Below the pieces are notes generated by a model that ran no database searches, was not told where the DNA came from, and saw only the letters and a list, made by a program, of their open reading frames with translations. A program made the position numbers and the translations under genes. Positions 36,459-47,525 of a DNA stretch of 64,000 bases are shown here, one piece after another. Origin of the DNA: Acanthosepion lycidas (lineage: Eukaryota > Mollusca > Cephalopoda > Sepiida > Sepiidae); the NCBI GenBank assembly GCA_963932145.1, contig OZ010581.1, forward strand, positions 85,905,120-85,969,119. The letters run 5' to 3'. The first letter of the stretch is position 1. The number at the start of each line of letters is the position of its first letter.

Positions 36459-38618
36459 TGATATTTTTAAAAAAGAATATAATGTTTAAAAATGGAAAAG
36501 AGTTGATTTTCAGATTTTTCATTATAAAACATAATATAATGCTTATTTTGCTATATTTCAAGTGGAATTCAAAAAATATAATGGAAATAGTGTTGATTTT
36601 GTTATTTTTCAATATAAATCAAGAAATCAAATGGAAATATAGCCCATTAAAATATTTTTCCAAAGAAAATGCAAAAAACATTGAAATATAGCAGATTTTG
36701 ATATTTTTATAAAAGGATATAATATATAAAAATGGAAATGAGCTGATTTTGAGATTTTTCATTATAAAACATAATATAATGCTGATTTTGATATATTTCA
36801 AGTGGAATTCAAAAAATATAATGGAAATAGTGTTGATTTTGTTATTTTTCAATATAAATCAAGAAATCAAATGGAAATATCGCCGATTAAAATATTTGTC
36901 CAAAGGAAATGCAAAAAACATTGAAATATAGCAGATTTTGATATTTTTAAAAAAGAATATAATATATAAAAATGGAAACGAGCTGATTTTGAGATTTTTC
37001 ATTATAAAACATAATATAATGCTGATTTTGATATATTTCAAGTGGAATTCAAAAAATATAATGGAAATAGTGTTGATTTTGTTATTTTTCAATATAAATC
37101 AAGAAATCAAATGGAAATATCGCCGATTAAAATATTTTTCCAAAGGAAATGCAAAAAACATTGAAATATAGCAGATTTTGATATTTTTAAAAAAGAATAT
37201 AATATATAAAAATGGAAAAGAGCTGATTTTGAGATTTTTCATTATAAAACATAATATAATGCTGATTTTGATATATTTCAAGTGGAATTCAAAAAATATA
37301 ATGGAAATAGTGTTGATTTTGTTATTTTTCAATATAAATCAAGAAATCAAATGGAAATATCGCCCATTAAAATATTTTTCCAAAGAAAATGCAAAAAACA
37401 TTAAAATATAGTAGATTATGATATTTTTAAAAAAGAATATAATATATAAAAATGGAAAAGAGCTGATTTTGAGATTTTTCATTATAAAACATAATATAAT
37501 GCTTATTTTGATATATTTCAAGTGGAATTCAAAAAATATAATGGAAATAGTGTTGATTTTGTTATTTTTCAATATAAATCAAGAAATCAAATGGAAATAT
37601 CGCCCATTAAAATATTTTCCCAAAGAAAATGCAAAATACATTGAAATATAGCAGATTTTGATATTTTTGTAAAAGAATATAATATATAAAAATGGAAATG
37701 AGCTGATTTTGAGATTTTTCATTATAAAACATAATATAATGCTGATTTTGATATATTTCAAGTGGAATTCAAAAAATATAATGGAAATAGTGTTGATTTT
37801 GTTATTTTTCAATATAAATCCAGTAATCAAATGGAAATATCGCCCATTAAAATATTTTTCCAAAGAAAATGCAAAATACATTGAAATATAGCAGATTTTG
37901 ATATTTTTGTAAAAGAATATAATATATAAAAATGGAAATGAGCTGATTTTGAGATTTTTCATTATAAAACATAATATAATGCTGATTTTGATATATTTCA
38001 AGTGGAATTCAAAAAATATAATGGAAATAGTGTTGATTTTGTTATTTTTCAATATAAATCAAGAAATCAAATGGAAATATAGCCCATTAAAATATTTTTC
38101 CAAAGAAAATGCAAAAAACATTGAAATATAGCAGATTTTGATATTTTTATAAAAGGATATAATATATAAAAATGGAAATGAGCTGATTTTGAGATTTTTC
38201 ATTATAAAACATAATATAATGCTGATTTTGATATATTTCAAGTGGAATTCAAAAAATATAATGGAAATAGTGTTGATTTTGTTATTTTTCAATATAAATC
38301 AAGAAATCAAATGGAAATATCGCCGATTAAAATATTTGTCCAAAGGAAATGCAAAAAACATTGAAATATAGCAGATTTTGATATTTTTAAAAAAGAATAT
38401 AATATATAAAAATGGAAACGAGCTGATTTTGAGATTTTTCATTATAAAACATAATATAATGCTTATTTTGATATATTTCAAGTGGAATTCAAAAAATATC
38501 ATGGAAATAGTGTTGATTTTGTTATTTTTCAATATAAATCAAGAAATCAAATGGAAATATCGCCGATTAAAATATTTTTCCAAAGAAAATGCAAAAAAAA
38601 TTGAAATATAGCAGATTT
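35260..38618. repeat. 8-mer HOR and its 6-mer deletion derivative
   Basis: The eight monomers from 35,260 to 37,178 include AATGTTTAAAAATGG (36,459), TTTTTATAAAAGG with TTTGTCC (36,699) and AAACGAGC/CGCCGATT (36,939). The series restarts at 37,179 with ATTAAAATATAGTAGATTAT, ATTTTCCC and GTAAAAG units, but skips two monomers and goes straight to the AAAAGG/TTTGTCC unit at 38,139. The unit at 37,899 is the fusion point. Confidence 0.87.
37899..38138. repeat. Fusion monomer left by a two-monomer deletion
   Basis: Starts TTTTTGTAAAAG with ATGCTG, like the unit at 35,980, but ends ATAGCCCATTA, like the unit at 36,459, and is followed by the same neighbour as that unit (TTTTTATAAAAGG). Relative to 35,980-36,698 this removes two monomer lengths at homologous positions, as expected from unequal crossing over. 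Confidence 0.82.
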
Positions 38619-40297
38619 TGATATTTTTATAAAAGAATATAATATATAAAAATGGAAATGAGCTGATTTTCAGATTATTCATTATAAAACATAATATAAT
38701 GCTTATTTTGATATATTTCAAGTGGAATTCTAAAAATATAATGGAAATAGTGTTGATTTTGTTATTTTTCAATATAAATCCAGAAATCAAATGGAAATAT
38801 CGCCCATTAAAATATTTTTCCAAAGAAAATGCAAAAAACATTGAAATATAGCAGATTTTGATATTTTTAAAAAAGAATATAATATATGAAAATGGAAATG
38901 AGCTGATTTTGAGATTTTTCATTATAAAACATAATATAATGCTTATTTTGATATATTTCAAGTGGAATTCAAAAAATATAATGGAAATAGTATTGATTTT
39001 GGTATTTTTCAATATAAATCAAGAAATCAAATGGAAATATCGCCCATTAAAATATTTTTCCAAAGGAAATGCAGAGAACATTGAAATATAGCAGATTTTG
39101 ATATTTTTAAAAAAGAATATAATATATAAAAATGGAAAAGAGCTGATTTTGAGATATTTCATTATAAAACATAATATAATGCTGATTTTGATATATTTCA
39201 AGTGGAATTCAAAAAATATAATGGAAATAGTGTTGATTTTGTTATTTTTCAATATAAATCAAGAAATCAAATGGAAATATCGCCGATTAAAATATTTTTC
39301 CAAATGAAATGCAAAAAACCTTGAAATATAGCAGATTTTGATATTTTTAAAAAAGAATTTTAATATATAAAAATGGAAAAGAGCTGATTTTGAGATTTTT
39401 CATTATAAAACATAATATAATGCTTATTTTGATATATTTCAAGTGGAATTCAAAAAATATAATGGAAATAGTGTTGATTTTGTTATTTTTCAATATAAAT
39501 CAAGAAATCAAATGGAAATATAGCCCATTAAAATATTTTTCCAAAGGAAATGCAAAAAACATTGAAATATAGCAGATTTTGATATTTTTATAAAAGAATA
39601 TAATATATAAAAATGGAAATGAGCTGATTTTGAGATTTTTCATTATAAAACATAATATAATGCTTATTTTGATATATTTCAAGTGGAATTCAAAAAATAT
39701 AATGGAAATAGTGTTGATTTTGTTATTTTTCAATATAAATCAAGAAATCAAATGGAAATATCGCCCATTAAAATATTTTTCCAAAGGAAATGCAAAAAAC
39801 ATTGAAATATAGCAGATTTTGATATTTTTAAAAAAGAATATAATATATAAAAGTGGAAACGAGCTGATTTTGAGATTTTTCATTATAAAACATAATATAA
39901 TGCTTATTTTGATATATTTCAAGTGGAATTCAAAAAATATAATGGAAATAGTGTTGATTTTGTTATTTTTCAATATAAATCAAGAAATCAAATGGAAATA
40001 TCGCCCATTAAAATATTTTCCCAAAGAAAATGCAAAATACATTGAAATATAGCAGATTTTGACATTTTTATAAAAGAATATAATATATAAAAATGCAAAG
40101 GAGCTGATTTTGAGATTTTTCATTATAAAACATAATATAATGCTGATTTTATATATTTCTAGTGGAATTCAAAAATATAATGGAAATAGTGTTGATTTTG
40201 TTATTTTTCAATATAAATCAAGAAATCAAATGGAAATATCGCCGATTAAAATATTTTTCCAAAGGAAATGCAAAAAACATTGAAATATAGCAGATTT
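38619..40297. repeat. Heterogeneous monomers at the right end of domain I
   Basis: Seven monomers rich in private changes: TTTTCAGATTATTC and TTCTAAAAATA (38,619); GCAGAGAAC (38,859); GAGATATTTC with CAAATGAAATGC and AAACCTTG (39,099); a 1-bp insertion in GAATTTTAATA (39,339); AAAGTGGAAACGAGC with ATTTTCCC (39,820, close to 34,540); and TGACATTTTTATAAAAG with ATGCAAAGGAGC, CTAGTGG and two 1-bp losses (40,060; 238 bp). I see no HOR. High private divergence next to the domain border is what less-exchanged edge monomers would show. Confidence 0.8.
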
Positions 40298-40537
40298 TGA
40301 TATTTTTAAAAAAGAATATAATGTTTAAAAATGGAAAAGAGTTGATTTTGAGATTTTTCATTATAAAACATAATATAATGCTTATTTTGATATATTTCAA
40401 GTGGAATTCAAAAAATATAATGGAAATAGTGTTGATTTTCTTATTTTTCAATATAAATCAAGAAATCAAATGGAAATATCCCCCATTGAAATATTTTTCC
40501 AAAGAAAATGCAAAAACCATTGAAATATAGTAGATTT
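40298..40537. repeat. Chimeric boundary monomer between array domains
   Basis: The 5' part (AATGTTTAAAAATGG, GAAAAGAGTTG) matches the domain I monomer at 36,459. The 3' part (GATTTTCTTATTTTTC, ATCCCCCATTGAAAT, AAAACCATTG, TAGTAG) matches domain II monomers such as that ending near 42,700. The switch lies between about 40,345 and 40,439. The next unit is fully domain II (TATTTATTAAAAAG). Confidence 0.83.
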
Positions 40538-41419
40538 TGATATTTATTAAAAAGAATATAATATATAAAAATGGAAATGAGCTGATTTTGAGATTTTTCA
40601 TTATAAAACATAATATAATGCTTATTTTGATAGATTTCAAGTGGAATTCAAAAAATATAGTGAAAATAGTGTTGATTTTGTTATTTTTCAATATAAATCA
40701 AGAAATCAAATGGAAATATCGCCCATTAAAATATTTTTCCAAAGAAAATGCAAAAAACATTGAAATATAGGAGATTTTGATATTTCAAAAAAAAGAATAT
40801 AATATATAAAAATGGAAATGAGCTGATTTTGAGATTTATCATTATAAAACATAATATAATGCTGATTTTGACAGATTTCAAGTAGAATTAAAAAAGATAA
40901 TTCAAATAGAGTTGATTTTGTTGTTTTTCAATATAAATCAAGAAATCAAATGGAAATATCGCCGATTAAGATATTTTACCAAAGGAAATGCAAAAAACAT
41001 TGAAATATAGCAGATTTTGATATTTTTAAAAAAGAATATAATATATAAAAATGGAAATGAGCTGATTTTGAGATTTTTCATTATAAAACATAATATAATG
41101 CTTATTTTGATATATTTCAAGTGGAATTCAAAAAATATAATGGAAATAGTGTTGATTTTGTTATTTTTCAATATAAATCAAGAAATCAAATGGAAATATC
41201 GCCCATGAAAATATTTTTCCAAAGAAAATGCAAAAACATTGAAATATAGTAGATTTTGATATTTATTAAAAAGAATATAATATATAAAAATGGAAATGAG
41301 CTGATTTTGAGATTTTTCATTATAAAACATAGTATAATCCTTATTTTGATATATTTCAAGTGGAATTCAAAAAATATAATGGAAATAGTGTTGATTTTGT
41401 TATTTTTCAATATAAATCA
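40538..41419. repeat. First domain II monomers
   Basis: Unit 40,538 starts TATTTATTAAAAAG and has GATAGATTTC, TATAGTGAAAAT and a TAGGAG ending. Unit 40,778 has TATTTCAAAAAAAAG, GATTTATC, GACAGATTTC, GTAGAATTAAAAAAG, TTGTTGTTTTTC and TTACC. Unit 41,018 has CGCCCATGAAAA and a 1-bp loss in the A-run. Unit 41,257 has ACATAGTATAATCC and ends AAAATTTTTTCAATAG. Parts of these recur at 45.8-46.3 and 49.2-49.7 kb (same GACAGATTTC, CCCATGAAAA and ACATAGTATAATCC markers). Confidence 0.8.
40778..41017. repeat. Representative GAATTA monomer lacking the EcoRI site
   Basis: The canonical GTGGAATTCAAAAAATATAA is replaced by GTAGAATTAAAAAAGATAAT, followed by TCAAATAGAGTTG. The C of GAATTC is lost and a TTC appears about 14 bp later in place of TGG, so the unit keeps nearly the same length. 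The same rearranged segment, usually with GATAGATTTC upstream, occurs in many domain II units (for example 41,600, 43,040, 43,760, 46,400, 52,160, 53,600, 57,920, 61,520) and not in domain I, so it defines a domain II sublineage. Confidence 0.82.
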
Positions 41420-44400
41420 AGAAATCAAATGGAAATATTGCCCATTAAAATTTTTTCAATAGAAAATGCAAAAAACATTGAAATATAGCAGATTTTGATA
41501 TTTCAAAAAAAAGAATATAATATATAAAAATGGAAATGAGCTGATTTTGAGATTTTTCATTATAAAACATAATATAATGCTGATTTTGATAGATTTCAAG
41601 TAGAATTAAAAAATATAATTCAAATAGAGTTGATTTTGTTATTTTTCAATATAAATCAAGAAATCAAATGGAAATATCGCCGATTAAAATATTTTACCAA
41701 AGGAAATGCAAAAAACATTGAAATATAGCAGATTTTGATATTTTTAAAAAAGAATATAATATATAAAAATGGACAGGAGCTGATTTTGAGATTTTTCATT
41801 ATAAAACATAATATAATCCTTATTTTGATATATTTCAACTGGAATTCAAAAAATATAATGGAAATAGTGTTGATTTTGTTATTTTTCAATATAAATCAAG
41901 AAATCAAATGGAAATATCGCCCATTAAAATATTTTTCCAAAGAAAATGCAAAAAAACATTGAAATATAGCAGATTTTGATATTTCCAAAAAAAGAATATA
42001 ATATATAAAAATGGAAATGAGCTGATTTTGAGATTTTTCATTATAAAATATAATATAATGCTTATTTTGATATATTTCAAGTGGAATTCAAAAAATATAA
42101 TGGAAATAGTGTTGATTTTGTTATTTTTCAATATAAATCAAGAAATCAAATGGAAATATCGCCCATTAAAATATTTTTCCAAAGAAAATGCAAAAAACAT
42201 TGAAATATAGTAGATTTTGATATTTATTAAAAAGAATATAATATATAAAAATGGAAATGAGCTGATTTTGAGATTTTTCATTATAAAACATAATATAATC
42301 CTTATTTTGATATATTTCAACTGGAATTCAAAAAATATAATGGAAATAGTGTTGATTTTGTTATTTTTTGAATATAAATCAAGAAATCAAATGGAAATAT
42401 CGCCCATTAAAATATTTTTCCAAAGAAAATGCAAAAAACATTGAAATATAGCAGATTTTGATATTTCCAAAAAAAGAATATAATATATAAAAATGGAAAT
42501 GAGCTGATTTTGAGATTTTTCATTATAAAATATAATATAATGCTTATTTTGATATATTTCAAGTGGAATTCAAAAAATATAATGGAAATAGTGTTGATTT
42601 TCTTATTTTTCAATATAAATCAAGAAATCAAATGGAAATATCCCCCATTGAAATATTTTTCCAAAGAAAATGCAAAAACCATTGAAATATAGTAGATTTT
42701 GATATTTATTAAAAAGAATATAATATATAAAAATGGAAATGAGCTGATTTTGAGATTTTTCATTATAAAACATAATATAATGCTTATTTTGATAGATTTC
42801 AAGTGGAATTCAAAAAATATAGTGGAAATAGTGTTGATTTTGTTATTTTTCAATATAAATCAAGAAATCAAATGGTAATATTGCCCATTAAAATTTTTTC
42901 AATAGAAAATGCAAAAAACATTGAAATATAGCAGATTTTGATATTTCAAAAAAAAGAATATAATATATAAAAATGGAAATGAGCTGATTTTGAGATTTTT
43001 CATTATAAAACATAATATAATGCTGATTTTGATAGATTTCAAGTAGAATTAAAAAATATAATTCAAATAGAGTTGATTTTGTTATTTTTCAATATAAATC
43101 AAGAAATCAAATGGAAATATCGCCGATTAAAATATTTTACCAAAGAAAATGCAAAAAAACATTGAAATATAGCAGATTTTGATATTTCCAAAAAAAGAAT
43201 ATAATATATAAAAATGGAAATGAGCTGATTTTGAGATTTTTCATTATAAAATATAATATAATGCTTATTTTGATATATTTCAAGTGGAATTCAAAAAATA
43301 TAATGGAAATAGTGTTGATTTTCTTATTTTTCAATATAAATCAAGAAATCAAATGGAAATATCCCCCATTGAAATATTTTTCCAAAGAAAATGCAAAAAC
43401 CATTGAAATATAGTAGATTTTGATATTTATTAAAAAGAATATAATATATAAAAATGGAAATTAGCTGATTTTGAGATTTTTCATTATAAAACATAATATA
43501 ATGCTTATTTTGATATATTTCAAGTGGAATTCAAAAAATATAGTGGAAATAGTGTTGATTTTGTTATTTTTCAATATAAATCAAGAAATCAAATGGAAAT
43601 ATTGCCCATTAATATTTTTTCAATAGAAAATGCAAAAAACATTGAAATATAGCAGATTTTGATATTTCAAAAAAAAGAATATAATATATAAAAATGGAAA
43701 TGAGCTGATTTTGAGATTTTTCATTATAAAACATAATATAATGCTGATTTTGATAGATTTCAAGTAGAATTAAAAAATATAATTCAAATAGAGTTGATTT
43801 TGTTATTTTTCAATATAAATCAAGAAATCAAATGGAAATATCGCCGATTAAAATATTTTACCAAAAAAAATGCAAAAAACATTGAAATATAGCAGATTTT
43901 GATATTTTTAAAAAAGAATATAATATATAAAGATGGACAGGAGCTGATTTTGAGATTTTTCATTATAAAACATAATATAATCCTTATTTTGATATATTTC
44001 AACTGGAATTCAAAAAATATAATGGAAATAGTGTTGATTTTGTTATTTTTCAATATAAATCAAGAAATCAAATGGAAATATCGCCCATTAAAATATTTTT
44101 CCAAAGAAAATGCAAAAAAACATTGAAATATAGCAGATTTTGATATTTCCAAAAAAAGAATATAATATATAAAAATGGAAATGAGCTGATTTTGAGATTT
44201 TTCATTATAAAATATAATATAATGCTTATTTTGATATATTTCAAGTGGAATTCAAAAAATATAATGGAAATAGTGTTGATTTTGTTATTTTTCAATATAA
44301 ATCAAGAAATCAAATGGAAATATCGCCCATTAAAATATTTTTCCAAAGAAAATGCAAAAAACATTGAAATATAGTAGATTTTGATATTTATTAAAAAGAA

Positions 44401-45020
44401 TATAATATATAAAAATGGAAATGAGCTGATTTTGAGATTTTTCATTATAAAACATAATATAATCCTTATTTTGATATATTTCAACTGGAATTCAAAAAAT
44501 ATAATGGAAATAGTGTTGATTTTGTTATTTTTTGAATATAAATCAAGAAATCAAATGGAAATATCGCCCATTAAAATATTTTTCCAAAGAAAATGCAAAA
44601 AACATTGAAATATAGCAGATTTTGATATTTCCAAAAAAAGAATATAATATATAAAAATGGAAATGAGCTGATTTTGAGATTTTTCATTATAAAATATAAT
44701 ATAATGCTTGTTTTGATATATTTCAAGTGGAATTCAAAAAATATAATGGAAATAGTGTTGATTTTCTTATTTTTCAATCTAAATCAAGAAATCAAATGGA
44801 AATATCCCCCATTGAAATATTTTTCCAAAGAAAATGCAAAAACCATTGAAATATAGTAGATTTTGATATTTATTAAAAAGAATATAATATATAAAAATGG
44901 AAATGAGCTGATTTTGAGATTTTTCATTATAAAACATAATATAATGCTTATTTTGATAGATTTCAAGTGGAATTCAAAAAATATAGTGGAAATAGTGTTG
45001 ATTTTGTTATTTTTCAATAT
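41420..45020. repeat. 9-mer HOR (2,164 bp), one full and one partial copy
   Basis: Sequence from about 41,420 recurs 2,164 bp downstream from about 43,584. Ordered markers: TATTTCAAAAAAAAG/GTAGAATTA with TTACC; TGGACAGGAGC (41,760 and 43,930); TATTTCCAAAAAAAG with an AAAAAAACATTG end; TATTTATTAAAAAG with ATCCTT and TTTTTTGAATATAAATC; TATTTCCAAAAAAAG with ATCCCCCATTG; and TATTTATTAAAAAG with TAGTGG. The second copy departs near 45,020, where it runs into a CGCCGATTAAAA monomer. Small differences such as AAAGATGGACAGG show that the copies have diverged slightly. Confidence 0.87.
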
Positions 45021-47525
45021 AAATCAAGAAATCAAATGGAAATATCGCCGATTAAAATATTTTTCCAAAGGAAATGCAAAAAACATTGAAATATAGCAGA
45101 TTTTGATATTTTTAAAAAAGAATATAATATATAAAAATGGAAATGAGGTGATTTTGAGATTTTTTATTATAAAACATAATATAATGCTTATTTTGATATA
45201 TTTCAGGTGGAATTAAAAAAATATAATGGAAATAGTGTTGATTTTGTTATTTTTCAATATAAATCAAGAAATCAAATGGAAATATTGCCCATTAAAATTT
45301 TTTCAATAGAAAATGCAAAAAACATTGAAATATAGCAGATTTTGATATTTCAAAAAAAAGAATATAATATATAAAAATGGAAATGAGCTGATTTTGAGAT
45401 TTTTCATTATAAAACATAATATAATCCTTATTTTGATATATTTCAAGTGGAATTAAAAAATATAATGGAAATAGTGTTGATTTTGTTATTTTTCAATATA
45501 AATCAAGAAATCAAATGGAAATATTGCCCATTAAAATTTTTCAATAGAAAATGCAAAAAACATTGAAATATAGCAGATTTTGATATTTCAAAAAAAAGAA
45601 TATAATATATAAAAATGGAAATGAGCTGATTTTTTAGATTTTTCATTATAAAACATAATATAAAGCTTATTTTGATATATTTCAAGTGGAATTCAAAAAA
45701 TATAATGGAAATAGTGTTGATTTTCTTATTTTTCAATATAAATCAAGAAATCAAATGGAAATATCCCCCATTAAAATATTTTTCCAAAGAAAATGCAAAA
45801 AACATTGAAATATAGGAGATTTTGATATTTCAAAAAAAAGAATATAATATATAAAAATGGAAATGAGCTGATTTTGAGATTTATCATTATAAAACATAAT
45901 ATAATGCTGATTTTGACAGATTTCAAGTAGAATTAAAAAAGATAATTCAAATAGAGTTGATTTTGTTGTTTTTCAATATAAATCAAGAAATCAAATGGAA
46001 ATATTGCCCATGAAAATATTTTTCCAAAGAAAATGCAAAAACATTGAAATATAGTAGATTTTGATATTTATTAAAAAGAATATAATATATAAAAATGGAA
46101 ATGAGCTGATTTTGAGATTTTTCATTATAAAACATAGTATAATCCTTATTTTGATATATTTCAAGTGGAATTCAAAAAATATAATGGAAATAGTGTTGAT
46201 TTTGTTATTTTTCAATATAAATCAAGAAATCAAATGGAAATATTGCCCATTAAAATTTTTTCAATAGAAAATGCAAAAAACATTGAAATATAGCAGATTT
46301 TGATATTTCCAAAAAAAGAATATAATATATAAAAATGGAAATGAGCTGATTTTGAGATTTTTCATTATAAAACATAATATAATGCTGATTTTGATAGATT
46401 TCAAGTAGAATTAAAAAATATAATTCAAATAGAGTTGATTTTGTTATTTTTCAATATAAATCAAGAAATCAAATGGAAATATCGCCGATTAAAATATTTT
46501 ACCAAAGGAAATGCAAAAAACATTGAAATATAGCAGATTTTGATATTTTTAAAAAAGAATATAATATATAAAAATGGACAGGAGCTGATTTTGAGATTTT
46601 TCATTATAAAACATAATATAATCCCTATTTTGATATATTTCAAGTGGAATTCAAAAAATATAATGGAAATAGTGTTGATTTTGTTATTTTTCAATATAAA
46701 TCAAGAAATCAAATGGAAATATCGCCCATTAAAATATTTTTCCAAAGAAAATGCAAAAACATTGAAATATAGTAGATTTTGATATTTATTAAAAAGAATA
46801 TAATATATAAAAATGGAAATGAGCTGATTTTGAGATTTTTCATTATAAAATATAATATAATGCTTATTTTGATATATTTCAAGTGGAATTCAAAAAATAT
46901 AATGGAAATAGTGTTGATTTTGTTATTTTTCAATATAAATCAAGAAATCAAATGGAAATATCGCCCATTAAAATATTTTTCCAAAGAAAATGCAAAAAAC
47001 ATTGAAATATAGTAGATTTTGATATTTATTAAAAAGAATATAATATATAAAAATGGAAAAGAGCTGATTTTGAGATTTTTCATTATAAAACATAATATAA
47101 TCCTTATTTTGATATATTTCAACTGGAATTCAAAAAATATAATGGAAATAGTGTTGATTTTGTTATTTTTTGAATATAAATCAAGAAATCAAATGGAAAT
47201 ATCGCCCATTAAAATATTTTTCCAAAGAAAATGCAAAAAACATTGAAATATAGCAGATTTTGATATTTCCAAAAAAAGAATATAATATATAAAAATGGAA
47301 ATGAGCTGATTTTGAGATTTTTCATTATAAAATATAATATAATGCTTATTTTGATATATTTCAAGTGGAATTCAAAAAATATAATGGAAATAGTGTTGAT
47401 TTTGTTATTTTTCAATATAAATCAAGAAATCAAATGGAAATATCGCCCATTAAAATATTTTTCAAAAGAAAATGCAAAAAACATTGAAATATAGTAGATT
47501 TTGATATTTATTAAAAAGAATATAA
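44166..47525. repeat. 14-mer HOR, copy 1 (3,360 bp)
   Basis: Fourteen monomers whose markers recur exactly 3,360 bp downstream: TTTTTTGAATATAAATC (44,527), GCTTGTTTTGATA with TTTCAATCTAAATC (44,706-44,782), GAGGTGATTTTGAG and TTTCAGGTGG (45,145-45,209), GATTTTTTAGATTTTTC and AATATAAAGC (45,629-45,665), GACAGATTTC (45,915), CCCATGAAAA (46,008), ACATAGTATAATCC (46,132) and GGACAGGAGC (46,576). It overlaps the partial second 9-mer copy at its left end. The chosen left limit is where similarity to the second copy begins. Confidence 0.9.

Larger units (their letters stand above)
1..40400. repeat. Array domain I (left monomer family)
   Basis: Monomers here mostly carry TATTTTTAAAAAAG, TTTTTATAAAAG, TATTTTCAAAAAAG or TATTTTTGTAAAAG at monomer positions 4-17. 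They keep the GAATTC site in nearly every copy and have the CpG box mainly as TCGCCC or TCGCCG. The domain contains HORs of 3, 6, 7, 8 and 13 monomers. The variants that dominate to the right (TATTTATTAAAAAG, GATAGATTTC, GAATTAAAAAATATAATTC, ATTGCCC) are essentially absent here. The right limit lies within the hybrid monomer at 40,298-40,537. Confidence 0.85.
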
